NCBI GenBank assembly: GCA_902500785.1
Contig: CABVRW010000040.1
Location: 1 to 35,296 of the forward strand
DNA length: 35,296 nt
Reading direction: 5' to 3'
Source: an uncultured Nitrospira sp.
GTDB taxonomy: Bacteria > Nitrospirota > Nitrospiria > Nitrospirales > Nitrospiraceae
Part shown: in pieces, positions 25,999 through 33,944 of the stretch
Layout: each line of letters opens with the position of its first letter
Numbering within the stretch: position 1 is the first letter of the stretch
Notes under the pieces: generated by a model
Database searches by the model: none
Seen by the model: the letters and a program-made list of their open reading frames with translations, nothing else
Told to the model about the DNA's origin: nothing
Position numbers and translations under genes: made by a program

Positions 25999-26185
25999 TT
26001 GATCAGGTAAGTGGTAGGGAACCCGCAGTCAGCTGAAGGAGTTCGCCAATGAGTGATGGGATGAGGATTTTTGTGGAATGACAGGGCCTGAAGTTAAAGC
26101 TGGACTGGACACCCAACTAGGCTATTCCAGCCACCTTCTGCTCATCGCATATGAGCATTCTGGGCGGTGTTGTCATTGCGACGGG
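25999..26185. other. Intergenic sequence right of the IS element
   Basis: No gene recognised. If the IS is removed and one CTAG kept, a short frame from GTG 25116 would read through to a stop at about 26034 (34 codons); it has no family resemblance and is not called as a gene. Confidence 0.3.
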
Positions 26186-26338
26186 CTAATGTCGTGACGT
26201 GATCGGTCTCGGTTCTGCGTCAGCTGCTTTTCTTCGGCCACAGTTCAGGCACGCCAGGACTGTAATCGCCAAGCCAGCATTCAGGTCAACCGCCCGTTCC
26301 GGCAACATTGTTCCGCGGCATTTGTCACATTTATGCAT
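26186..26338 (-). CDS. Small zinc-ribbon protein, 50 aa
   Basis: A 50-residue frame with two CxxC pairs (CDKC at residues 4-7 and CLNC about residue 31-34) separated by a short strand-like segment, and a polar tail. This is the layout of many tiny zinc ribbons of unknown function. I chose the internal ATG at 26338 (MHKCDKC) because the upstream extension from 26374 is not conserved-looking. No strong ribosome-binding site is visible. It differs from the 47-aa pair at 8.8-9.2 kb, which have a longer aromatic spacer. Confidence 0.5.
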   Translation of the reverse strand: MHKCDKCRGTMLPERAVDLNAGLAITVLACLNCGRRKAADAEPRPITSRH

Positions 26339-26563
26339 GGATAGCTTATAACATCGCGCTGTATGATAAACCATCCATCTGAAGTACTGTATTCCAAAGG
26401 GAAAAGGCCCCTCATAGACACAAAAGTATCTGGGCCGTTTGGTCCTAAGATTGCCCCTTACGGGATTGTTCCATGCTAGTAAGTTGGCGAGGTAGATTGC
26501 GTCAATGGAGGTTTGTAAAGTAAGCCATTCAAAGATTTGGTATGGCAGGCAGGATGTACCACT
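26339..26563. other. AT-richer intergenic region
   Basis: No gene recognised. A GGCCC/GGGCC pair about 20 bases apart (near 26407-26440) could form a small stem, but without further structure I do not call an RNA. It likely contains promoters for the divergent genes on either side. Confidence 0.3.
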
Positions 26564-26824
26564 ATGTATAGACTTTTTCTGATCGCTGGGTTGCTAATGC
26601 TTTTCTACTTTTTTCTCCGGAGAGCGTTTCAAAAAATAAAACAGGAAACCGGGTTATTCACCCATCAAGAAGGCCAAACACTCGGAAATCAAATGGTGCA
26701 AGATCCAGTTTGCCGAGTTTTCATTCCTCGGGAAAACGCGGTGAGAGAAGAGATTGGGGGGCAGACATACTTTTTTTGCAGTCGCGGGTGCGCTACCACA
26801 TTTCAGAAGCGACTGTCGACTTAG
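26564..26824 (+). CDS. Membrane-anchored YHS-domain protein
   Basis: An 86-residue protein with an N-terminal membrane helix (about residues 4-18), a short basic linker and a YHS-like metal-binding domain. The domain shows VQDPVCRVFIPRENAV, then GGQTYFFCSRGCATTFQKRL with Cys50, Cys72 and Cys76 as candidate ligands. Family knowledge: such YHS/TRASH domains bind metal ions, often copper, and appear in metal transport and sensing; the anchored short form resembles the PP0621 group. AGGA lies before the ATG at 26564. Its stop overlaps the convergent lipoprotein gene by four bases. Confidence 0.75.
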   Translation: MYRLFLIAGLLMLFYFFLRRAFQKIKQETGLFTHQEGQTLGNQMVQDPVCRVFIPRENAVREEIGGQTYFFCSRGCATTFQKRLST

Positions 26825-27123
26825 CAACCGGAATAACTGGAGTCCGAGACCGTTTCGTCCTTATCAAAGAACAGGACCATCTGGCATTCGTTAGCTTTAA
26901 AGTTGAATAGAGGTGGTCCCGCCTTGCCTCCCGCAATTCGGTTGTATGTCCACTTCTCGCCCCCAAAGAATCGAGAGGTCTTAGCGTCGGGAGCGCCCAG
27001 TTCTTTCTCAATCCACGCACGATCTTTTCCTTGATAACGGGTTAGCGAGGCATCTACGTATGGGTTGTGACTGCAGCCTCCTGCCAGGAGGGCGATCGCT
27101 AAAAGCGATGCTGATGTGCGCAT
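26821..27123 (-). CDS. Small lipoprotein with BamE/SmpA-like fold
   Basis: A 100-residue lipoprotein with signal peptide and lipobox ending at Cys17 (LAGGC). The mature part has a helix DRAWIEKELGAPD followed by strands (EKWTYNRIA, ECQMVLFFDKDETV) and a C-terminal cysteine. This helix-helix-beta pattern, with a Gly-x-Pro after the first helix and a W-Y strand, resembles BamE/OmlA-type lipoproteins that support outer-membrane protein assembly; many such proteins have unrelated roles, so BamE function is not claimed. It overlaps the YHS gene at its 3' end. Confidence 0.7.
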   Translation of the reverse strand: MRTSASLLAIALLAGGCSHNPYVDASLTRYQGKDRAWIEKELGAPDAKTSRFFGGEKWTYNRIAGGKAGPPLFNFKANECQMVLFFDKDETVSDSSYSGC

Positions 27124-27241
27124 GCCGATTGTTCTCCTGAATCCATGACGCGAGAACCGAACATTGCCAATTGCGGAGGAAATTTTATCGTTCGCCGTTC
27201 TTGTCTGTCAAACCACAGTCTGGCACGGAAGAGGTGACTTG

Positions 27242-27270
27242 TTGCCTTGGTATCCCGTTGCTTCTACAAT
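27242..27270 (+). promoter_or_regulatory. Sigma-70-type promoter of the transaldolase gene
   Basis: TTGCCT (27242-27247) and TACAAT (27265-27270) are separated by 17 bases, matching the consensus at 4 of 6 and 5 of 6 positions. Transcription would start near 27277 and give a leader of about 43 bases with AAAGGA ahead of the ATG. Confidence 0.4.
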
Positions 27271-27319
27271 AACCATTAAAATGATAAGCCTGGAAACTTA
27301 GCGTGGAAAGGATATTCTT

Positions 27320-27967
27320 ATGCAACTCTATCTTGATACGGCCAATGTAAAGGAAATCCAGGAAGGCGCCAGCCTTGGCCTCATTGACGGTGTGACAACC
27401 AATCCGTCTCTAGTGGCAAAAGAGGGGCGCAGTTTCAAAGAAATGCTCCTTGAAATCTGCAACATGGTTGATGGGCCGATCAGCGCCGAGGTGGTCGGCA
27501 TTGAGTCGGAGACTATGATCAAGGAAGGTCGAGACCTTGCCAAGGTTCACAAGAATATTGTAGTTAAAGTTCCTCTCATCCCAGAAGGCCTGCGAGCCAC
27601 GAAGAAGCTTGCGGCTGAAGGGATTCGCGTCAATGTGACCCTGTGTTTTTCCCCGACGCAGGCGCTGCTGGCTGCCAAGGCTGGTGCATGGTGCGTTTCG
27701 CCCTTTATTGGGCGACTCGATGACGTAAGTTCTGATGGTATGGCTTTGATCCGTCAGATTGTAACTATTTATAATAACTACGATTATAAGACCAGGGTTC
27801 TGGTGGCGAGCGTGCGGCACCCCCAACATGTCGTTGAAGCCGCTCTGGCCGGGGGTCATATTTGTACGATGCCCTACTCCGTGTTTCAGCAGCTAGTGAA
27901 ACATCCACTGACCGATATTGGCCTTAAGAAGTTTCTTGCCGATTGGGATGCGATGGGGAAGAAGTAG
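27320..27967 (+). CDS. tal: Transaldolase (small, MipB/TalC type)
   Basis: Transfers a dihydroxyacetone unit between sugar phosphates in the non-oxidative pentose phosphate pathway. The 215-residue protein has [24 protein letters not shown], the Schiff-base lysine Lys83 in [10 protein letters not shown], and [19 protein letters not shown]. Glu57 (SAEVVG) and Phe129 (VSPFIGR) match transaldolases; fructose-6-phosphate aldolases of the same subfamily have Gln and Tyr there, so transaldolase is the better call. AAAGGA precedes the ATG. The oxidative branch is represented by zwf at 6070. Confidence 0.93.
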   Translation: MQLYLDTANVKEIQEGASLGLIDGVTTNPSLVAKEGRSFKEMLLEICNMVDGPISAEVVGIESETMIKEGRDLAKVHKNIVVKVPLIPEGLRATKKLAAEGIRVNVTLCFSPTQALLAAKAGAWCVSPFIGRLDDVSSDGMALIRQIVTIYNNYDYKTRVLVASVRHPQHVVEAALAGGHICTMPYSVFQQLVKHPLTDIGLKKFLADWDAMGKK

Positions 27968-27973
27968 CGGTTC

Positions 27974-27993
27974 GTCAGTGACTAGTCGCTGAC
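27974..27993. terminator. Near-perfect inverted repeat between convergent tal and UDG genes
   Basis: A 20-base dyad (GTCAGTGACT and AGTCGCTGAC) pairs at every position in RNA if one G-U pair is allowed. It begins six bases after the tal stop and overlaps the last codons of the glycosylase gene. It could act as a bidirectional terminator, but T-tracts are weak on both sides. Confidence 0.35.
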
Positions 27994-28740
27994 TTCAATC
28001 CCTGAAATCCGCCGCCTTGCGTCGAGAAACACATGGTGAAACATGGTCCTGGTGAGGGTGCCTGTAAACGTATTCTGTTGGCTCGGATGGTAAGAGCCGA
28101 TCAAGGTCACTCCCCAGGGCAACGCATATGTGACGCCGTGTCCGAATTTTGGAAGAGGACGGGGCGGATCATGGCCCAATTCACGGCACGCCCTCAGATA
28201 GTGATCGAACGCGATCTTGCCCAGTACCACGACCACGCGTACACCTTCCAATAGCTGCAGTTCACGCCGGAGAAAAGGCCGACAAGACGAAAACTCGTTC
28301 GGCGTCGGTTTGTTGGCTGGAGGCGCGCAGCGCACGGTCGCGCCGATATAACAATCAGTGAGCGTGAGGCCATCCCCAACATGTGTTGACTCCGCTTGAT
28401 TGGCGAACCCAAATCGATACAGGGCTTCATAGAGCCAATCCCCGCTTCGGTCTCCGGTGAAAACGCGCCCCGTGCGATTACCGCCATGTGCGGCCGGCGC
28501 GAGACCCAAAATGTAGAGTCGTGCGTTCGAATCTCCAAATCCTGAGACCGGTTTTCCCCAATAAGACCAGTCGCGGAATTGGCGTCGTTTGTCCCTGGCG
28601 ATGGTCTCCCTATAGGTGACCAGCCGAGGGCAGCGCACGCAAGTGATGATGTCAGCGTTGAGCATGGAGAGAGCAGGCATAGGTGGGCAGTGTACCAAAA
28701 CCATGAGTTGCTTGTCCCCCGATGAGCTTGTTGCTAGCAT
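27982..28740 (-). CDS. Uracil-DNA glycosylase, family 5 type (UdgB-like)
   Basis: Removes uracil and some other deaminated bases from DNA as the first step of base-excision repair. The 252-residue protein has four cysteines placed for an iron-sulfur cluster (CVRCPRL near residue 32, then VRCAPP and SSCRPF), motif A GLAPAAHGGNRTGRVFTGD, VVVLGKIAFDHYL, and motif B GSYHPSQQN. GLAPAAHGGNRTGR is typical of family 5 rather than family 4 enzymes, which have an acidic residue after GEAPG. GAAGG four bases before the ATG at 28740 supports that start, but ATGs at 28680 or 28665, nearer the conserved part, are possible. It is divergent from the transglycosylase gene. Confidence 0.88.
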   Translation of the reverse strand: MLATSSSGDKQLMVLVHCPPMPALSMLNADIITCVRCPRLVTYRETIARDKRRQFRDWSYWGKPVSGFGDSNARLYILGLAPAAHGGNRTGRVFTGDRSGDWLYEALYRFGFANQAESTHVGDGLTLTDCYIGATVRCAPPANKPTPNEFSSCRPFLRRELQLLEGVRVVVVLGKIAFDHYLRACRELGHDPPRPLPKFGHGVTYALPWGVTLIGSYHPSQQNTFTGTLTRTMFHHVFLDARRRISGIEVSD

Positions 28741-28774
28741 GAGCCTTCAGGTGTGACGAAAGGATGACAAGGGC

Positions 28775-29857
28775 ATGCAGAACAAAATTTCTGGTCTTCG
28801 GGTCGTTGTAGTGTGCGTCATGATAATGTTCGGACTAGCACCCGCGATGACAGTGCTGTCGGCGGAGCCGAACTCCGTCTCGTCGTCCCTGTCCAAACCG
28901 GAAGACGGACGGAACGTGCCGGAGGCCGACCAAGCGGCGCTTCCGTCGCCGGGCGAGGCAGCGATGGTATCCGAGCTTGAAGATCGTTTGGTGATTCTCC
29001 CCGAAATCAAGCGGGAGGGCGAGCGGTTTTTTCTCAGTTCCTTCAAGTTGCCTGATAAGTTGACGTTTGCCGGGCAGCCGATTCCGCTGGATAACTGGCA
29101 GGTACGGGAGCGGATTGAATACGAGTTCTATCAGTTTCTGGAAGATCAAGGCGAAAGTATCATTTTGGCAAAACGAACGGGTCGGTGTTTTGCGCCGGCT
29201 GAAAAGCAGCTGGCCGAAGCCGGGTTGCCGGATGACTTGAAATACATGTTGTTGGTCGAGAGCAAGTGCATTGCGGCCGCTTATTCTCGGGCCAAGGCAT
29301 CTGGCCCTTGGCAGTTCATCAATTCTACGGGGCGACGTTACAAGTTACACAATGAGCGTTGGCTCGATGAACGGCGCAATCTCGAAATGTCCACCGAGGC
29401 AGCCATCAAATACCTGCGCTATCTTCGGGACCTCTCCCAGGGAGATTGGTTTCTGGCGATGGCGTCATACAATGCCGGGGAAGACCGCGTGCGAAAATTG
29501 ATCAAGGAGCAGAAGATCAATGACTACTGGCGCATGCATGGCCCCCGAGAGACCATGCGGTATGTAGCGCGCATTATTGCAGCAAAAGAAATCTATTCCC
29601 AGCCAGAGAAGTATCTTGGCCTGACCAAGAAGGATCTGTATCCTCCGCTCGAAACAGAAACGGTGATGGTGACGATTAAGGAATCGCAACGTCGACTCAC
29701 GGCGATTGCCGAGGAATATGGAACCTATTTCCTTGAATTGAAAATGCTGAATCCTGAATTCACGAAGGACTACTTGCCAAAGGGTACCTACCAGGTTAAG
29801 GTGCCTCGACAGACCTGTCCGAATCGCTGTTTCAAACAAGACAAACTACCTCCTTAG
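28775..29857 (+). CDS. Periplasmic lytic transglycosylase (MltD-like, SLT domain)
   Basis: Cleaves the glycan strands of peptidoglycan to form 1,6-anhydro-muramyl ends. The 360-residue protein has a signal peptide (residues 1-30, cleavage likely after LSA), a linker, and an SLT domain about 140-270. The catalytic glutamate is Glu162 in LLVESKC, followed by ASGPWQFINSTGRRY and MASYNAGEDRVRKL, the classic family motifs. The C-terminal 80 residues (VMVTIKESQRRLTAIAEEYG to KGTYQVKVP) resemble one degenerate LysM-type domain for glycan binding. Its TAG stop overlaps the GTG of the next gene (TAGTG), linking it to the glycerate kinase transcript. Confidence 0.9.
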   Translation: MQNKISGLRVVVVCVMIMFGLAPAMTVLSAEPNSVSSSLSKPEDGRNVPEADQAALPSPGEAAMVSELEDRLVILPEIKREGERFFLSSFKLPDKLTFAGQPIPLDNWQVRERIEYEFYQFLEDQGESIILAKRTGRCFAPAEKQLAEAGLPDDLKYMLLVESKCIAAAYSRAKASGPWQFINSTGRRYKLHNERWLDERRNLEMSTEAAIKYLRYLRDLSQGDWFLAMASYNAGEDRVRKLIKEQKINDYWRMHGPRETMRYVARIIAAKEIYSQPEKYLGLTKKDLYPPLETETVMVTIKESQRRLTAIAEEYGTYFLELKMLNPEFTKDYLPKGTYQVKVPRQTCPNRCFKQDKLPP

Positions 29858-31203
29858 TGCCCATGATGCATGTCGGTGTCTCGCAGCCCAGGGCACGCGC
29901 CCTTCTCGCCAACCTTTTTCGTGCGGGACTGCAGGCCGTCGACCCCTATGAGGCGGTGTGCAGCCAGGTCCGCTTCCGACGCGGGCAACTGACCATCGGT
30001 TCGCAGTGCCACTCCCTCTGCACACACCATCGTCTGGTCGTAGTCGGGGCCGGGAAGGCGTCGGGTCGCATGGCCCAGGCGTTGGAGCGCCGGTTGGGAG
30101 CGCGGATCGATACCGGACTGGTTGTGGTGAAATACGGTCATGGTGCGCCGACGAAAAAGATTCAAATCGTGGAAGCGGGACATCCGGTTCCGGACACCGC
30201 GGGTCTTCAGGCCAGCCGGAAGATGATGGCATTGGTCGGGACGCTGAAGCCTGATGATCTTCTGATCGTACTATTGTCCGGTGGCGCTTCGAGTCTCCTC
30301 CCTTCTCCCGCGTCTGGTATCAGCCTCAAGGACAAGCAGCAGACAACAACGCTGCTGTTGCGGTCCGGTGCCACCATTCACGAAATGAACGCGGTGCGCA
30401 AGCACCTGTCGTGTCTGAAAGGCGGGCAGCTTGCCGCAGCCACTCCTGCACGTGTGGCTAGTGTCATCCTCTCGGATGTCATTGGAAACGATCTTGGCAC
30501 GATCGGGTCCGGCCCCACCGCGCCTGATCCCACGACATTTCAGGACGCCTGGGGGATTCTGGAACGGTACGAGGTGGTCAGGAAAGTTCCAGCCTCTGTG
30601 CGTCGTCGGATGAAAGCAGGCATCAACAACGCCTTGGCGGAAACTCCCAAAGCCGGCGCCGCGATCTTTCGTCGCGTGGACAATGTGCTCATCGGCGACA
30701 ACCAAGCGGCCGTCGATGCGGTGGTGAAGGCCGCGAAGGGACAGGGGCTACGGACGCTGGTCCTCTCCACGACCGTCACGGGAGAGGCGCGAGAGATCGC
30801 CAAACTGTTCGGTGCGATGGCTCGTGAAATCGCGTCGCGGGGTCGGCCTATTCCTCGCCCGTGCTGCGTGATCGCAGGGGGGGAAACGACGGTGACAATT
30901 CGGGGCCAGGGCAAAGGTGGACGAGCTCAGGAGTTCGCCTTAGCCGCCGCAATGGAGATTGCCGGACTGACCGATCTGTGGGTGGCTGGTTTTGCCACAG
31001 ATGGCACGGACGGGCCTACCTCCGTGGCAGGCGCAGTAGCAGACGGCGGAACTGCGGTAAGGGCGAGGCGCGGCAAGCTCAATCTGTCCCGTGCGCTTCA
31101 GGCCAACGATGCCTATCCGTTCTTCAAGAAACTCCATGGTCATATCGTGACTGGTCCGACCGGCACCAACGTGAACGATCTTTACCTCCTCCTCGCGCTC
31201 TAG
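29857..31203 (+). CDS. Glycerate kinase, MOFRL (DUF4147) type
   Basis: Phosphorylates D-glycerate, usually to 2-phosphoglycerate in this family. The 448-residue protein has GAGKASGRMAQALE, the LLSGGASSLLPSP loop (about 145-157), MNAVRKHLSCLKGGQLA, a SDVIGNDLGTIGSGPTAPDPT segment (in pieces), and the C-terminal MOFRL domain with GGETTVTIRGQGKGGRAQE (in part) and ATDGTDGPTSVAGA. The start is either GTG 29857 or ATG 29863/29866; no ribosome-binding site is clear, and coupling to the upstream gene through TAGTG is plausible. It lies 15 bases before the phosphotransferase gene, suggesting a joint transcript. Confidence 0.92.
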   Translation: MPMMHVGVSQPRARALLANLFRAGLQAVDPYEAVCSQVRFRRGQLTIGSQCHSLCTHHRLVVVGAGKASGRMAQALERRLGARIDTGLVVVKYGHGAPTKKIQIVEAGHPVPDTAGLQASRKMMALVGTLKPDDLLIVLLSGGASSLLPSPASGISLKDKQQTTTLLLRSGATIHEMNAVRKHLSCLKGGQLAAATPARVASVILSDVIGNDLGTIGSGPTAPDPTTFQDAWGILERYEVVRKVPASVRRRMKAGINNALAETPKAGAAIFRRVDNVLIGDNQAAVDAVVKAAKGQGLRTLVLSTTVTGEAREIAKLFGAMAREIASRGRPIPRPCCVIAGGETTVTIRGQGKGGRAQEFALAAAMEIAGLTDLWVAGFATDGTDGPTSVAGAVADGGTAVRARRGKLNLSRALQANDAYPFFKKLHGHIVTGPTGTNVNDLYLLLAL

Positions 31204-31218
31204 TTACTATCCAAGTCC

Positions 31219-33849
31219 ATGGCGGATCCACTCATTCTCTCTCTGGAAGAGCGTTGCAATCCACGTCTCGTCGGCGGCAAAGCGGCCGGCCTGGGGAAGT
31301 TACTCGCCGCCGGCTTTGCCGCGCCCACGGGTTTGTGTGTCACGACCGCTGTCTACCGGCACTGTCTGGATGGAGCCGGCATCAGTGCGACAGAAACGTG
31401 GAGGACGATGCTCCATTCATCCGATGGGCAACGAGCAGAGGCGCAGGCACGGATACAGCGGCTCCTCATGGAGCAGCCATGGCCGGCAGGATTCTGCGCC
31501 GACTTGGAGCTGCGACTCAAGAACCTGTCGGGAGATCCCGTGACACGATGGGCGGTGCGTTCTTCCGCGACCAACGAGGATGCTGCAGACAGGAGCGCCG
31601 CAGGGCTGTATCGCACCGCTTTAGCACAATCTTCGGTTGATGTGTGGCAAGCCATCCGTGAGTGCTGGATCTCGTTGTGGGACGCACGCGTGTTCCTATA
31701 CTGGTTACAGGCTGGCGTCGATGTTCCCTGTCCCGCCATGGCCGTCGTCATCCAGCCTATGCTCCACGCACAGGTTGCAGGTATTGCCTACTCGATCCAC
31801 CCCGTCACGGGACGAACCTCTCAGGTGTCGATCAACGCCGTACCCGGTCTGGCCTCGTCCGTGGTCAGTGGAGAGGTGACGCCGGATCACTATGTCGTGG
31901 AGGTGCACGATGAAGATCATCGGCCGTTCCGTATCCGGCGACGTGTCTTGGCTCAGAAACGAGACAAACGAACGGTCACTCCAGGAGGAGTGCGGATAGA
32001 ATCGATTCCCGATTCAGAACAACAGCGCTCCTCCTTGTCCGACGAGCAACTGTTCGAGCTGGCACGCGTATCGAAGCGCGTGGAAGCCGCGTTTCACCAC
32101 CCGGTCGATCTCGAATGGGTGTGGGATGTCGAGCGACTCTGGGTCGTGCAGGCCCGCCCGATTACCGGTGTGCGTCCCTCGACAGCCCTGACCAACGACG
32201 AATGTGAGTGGACGCGGGCGAATTTCAAAGAAACCATGCCGGAGTTGCCAAGCCCGTTGGGGCTCTCATTTCTTGAGCGATTCATGGATGCCTACATCAT
32301 CGGCCGCTATCGCCGACTCGGTTGCACGGTTCCTGACGGGCTCTCGTCGGTTCGCGTGCTACACGGACGTCCCTATCTCAACGTCACCCTGTTTTATACG
32401 CTGGTCGTACAACTCCATGGCAATCCTTCATTTTTAATCGAGCAGATGGGTGGTGACCCTACAATCTTCACCCCGTCCGTACGGCCGCTCGGAGCGCTTG
32501 CGCTTGTCCGTGCCGGACTGAGCATGATGCGGGAATGGCGAAGAGTCACAAGAACGGGTCCCCGGAATTTTTCCACCATGAAAGAAATGGCAGAGCGCTA
32601 TCACAACGATCGTATCCGGCATCTGTCGGTACAAGAGTTAGCCGCAATCCTCGACGGCTTCGGTCGGTGGCTTGATGACCATGAAGTGACATTCGGGATT
32701 GCGGGAGGCGTGGCGCAGAGTCTCCAGGCGATGGGTACCTATCTTCCGCGCTGGCTCGGTTCAGACTGGCGCGAGTTGCTCAATGCGTCTTTGCAAGGAC
32801 AGGGTACCGTGATCAGCGCGGCTCAAATTGTACATCTGGCGGCGCTTGTCGAGACGGCGCAGAAGGAAGAGGTGGTCCAACGGTGGTGTCTGCGGGAAGG
32901 CTGGACGGCGCATGGTTTTCGGGAGGCTCTGAGAGGGACAGAATTTTTGCGACGGTTTGATGAGTATTTAGGCGAGTATGGGCATCGCGCGGTCGGAGAG
33001 TCCGACGTCATGTCTCCACGAATCGCGGACCAGCCGAATGCGGTGTTGGCCCTGTTGCAGACGCAGGTGCGCACTGGTGTGGCGGTATCTCCAGGCGAAA
33101 TCCTTTCACGCCAGGCTCAACGACGCGAGGAGGCCCTCACCGAGATCGCGCGGCGGTTCGGCTGGCGGCGTCATCGCTGGGGAGTGTTTCGCTGGTGGCA
33201 TCGGAGGCTCAGTCGGTTTTGTGCCCTGCGAGAGGAGAATCGCCATCATTTGATGTATTACTCCACGGCGGTGCGCCATGTGTTGCTCCGCCTCGGAGAG
33301 CGAATGGTGGAGTGCGGCATCCTAGCCGCGCGTGAAGACGTGTTTTATCTGACGCTGGAGGAACGAGCGGCATTGAATGGCGGAACGAGCCGTGATTGGC
33401 AGAGTCTCGTTCGAGAGCGGCGCGCCGAACGTCTACGGCATGAGACCATGCAGGTTCCCGACACGATTCGTGATTGGGAGGCCGTCGTCGAGCAGGGAGC
33501 CCAATTCAGTCATCAGGGACCGGAGGGTGTTCTCCGAGGCATTCCCATCAGTGCCGGGGTCGCGAAGGGACCGGTGCGGGTGGTTCGATCGACAGCCGAC
33601 TGGACGCGTGTGCGGGCGGGAGACATTCTCGTGGTGCCGGTAATCGATCCCGGCATGGCTCCGCTCTTTGGCGTGGCGGCTGGTTTAGTGGCCGAGATGG
33701 GGGGCACGCTCTCGCACGGTGCGATCATCGCTCGTGAATATGGCCTTCCGGTCCTGGTCAATGTGCCCTATGCCACCAGCCTTTTGCGCGAAAACGAACA
33801 GGTCGAAATCACAAGTTCGACCGGTATCATCAGCCGATTGGTCACTTGA
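31219..33849 (+). CDS. Rifampin-phosphotransferase-like/PEP-synthase-like protein
   Basis: An 876-residue protein with three parts. The N-terminal ATP-grasp domain of the PEP synthase type has candidate ATP-binding residues Lys21 (VGGKAAGLG), Arg114 (VRSSATNEDAA), Glu299 (DLEWVWD), Gln311 and Arg313 (VQARPITG). A middle domain begins EWTRANFKETMPELPSPLG, typical of the rifampin phosphotransferase group. The C-terminal swivelling domain carries the phosphohistidine His833 in GGTLSHGAIIARE. The C-terminal TIM barrel that binds pyruvate or PEP in PEP synthase is absent. The chemistry should be ATP to AMP plus phosphate with phosphoryl transfer to an unknown acceptor. Proteins of this layout are often annotated as PEP synthase; I think that is wrong here. 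It lies 15 bases after the glycerate kinase gene. Confidence 0.85.
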   Translation: MADPLILSLEERCNPRLVGGKAAGLGKLLAAGFAAPTGLCVTTAVYRHCLDGAGISATETWRTMLHSSDGQRAEAQARIQRLLMEQPWPAGFCADLELRLKNLSGDPVTRWAVRSSATNEDAADRSAAGLYRTALAQSSVDVWQAIRECWISLWDARVFLYWLQAGVDVPCPAMAVVIQPMLHAQVAGIAYSIHPVTGRTSQVSINAVPGLASSVVSGEVTPDHYVVEVHDEDHRPFRIRRRVLAQKRDKRTVTPGGVRIESIPDSEQQRSSLSDEQLFELARVSKRVEAAFHHPVDLEWVWDVERLWVVQARPITGVRPSTALTNDECEWTRANFKETMPELPSPLGLSFLERFMDAYIIGRYRRLGCTVPDGLSSVRVLHGRPYLNVTLFYTLVVQLHGNPSFLIEQMGGDPTIFTPSVRPLGALALVRAGLSMMREWRRVTRTGPRNFSTMKEMAERYHNDRIRHLSVQELAAILDGFGRWLDDHEVTFGIAGGVAQSLQAMGTYLPRWLGSDWRELLNASLQGQGTVISAAQIVHLAALVETAQKEEVVQRWCLREGWTAHGFREALRGTEFLRRFDEYLGEYGHRAVGESDVMSPRIADQPNAVLALLQTQVRTGVAVSPGEILSRQAQRREEALTEIARRFGWRRHRWGVFRWWHRRLSRFCALREENRHHLMYYSTAVRHVLLRLGERMVECGILAAREDVFYLTLEERAALNGGTSRDWQSLVRERRAERLRHETMQVPDTIRDWEAVVEQGAQFSHQGPEGVLRGIPISAGVAKGPVRVVRSTADWTRVRAGDILVVPVIDPGMAPLFGVAAGLVAEMGGTLSHGAIIAREYGLPVLVNVPYATSLLRENEQVEITSSTGIISRLVT

Positions 33850-33883
33850 CGTTTCTCCTGGTTTCTCGTACCCTCTACGCGAT

Positions 33884-33939
33884 TTCCCTACGACCAGTAG
33901 GTGAGCCAAATTCCAGCCATTCGGTGCATTCGTAGGGAA
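33884..33939 (+). promoter_or_regulatory. Inverted repeat covering the rmuC ribosome-binding site
   Basis: Perfect 10-bp arms TTCCCTACGA (33884-33893) and TCGTAGGGAA (33930-33939) are separated by 36 bases. The right arm contains the AGGGAAG that should serve as the rmuC ribosome-binding site, ending five bases before the ATG. Pairing would hide that site; alternatively it may be the binding site of a protein or a weak terminator. Confidence 0.4.
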
Positions 33940-33944
33940 GCGTC

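Noticed and set aside
27320-27967. Fructose-6-phosphate aldolase
   Set aside because: Glu57 and Phe129 match transaldolases of the small subfamily; the aldolases have Gln and Tyr at these positions.
28515-28545. tRNA-like T-arm sequence (GTTCGAATC)
   Set aside because: It falls inside the uracil-DNA glycosylase coding sequence, and no acceptor, D or anticodon arms can be formed around it.
31219-33849. Phosphoenolpyruvate synthase or pyruvate phosphate dikinase
   Set aside because: The C-terminal PEP/pyruvate TIM-barrel domain is missing; the protein ends 43 residues after the phosphohistidine.
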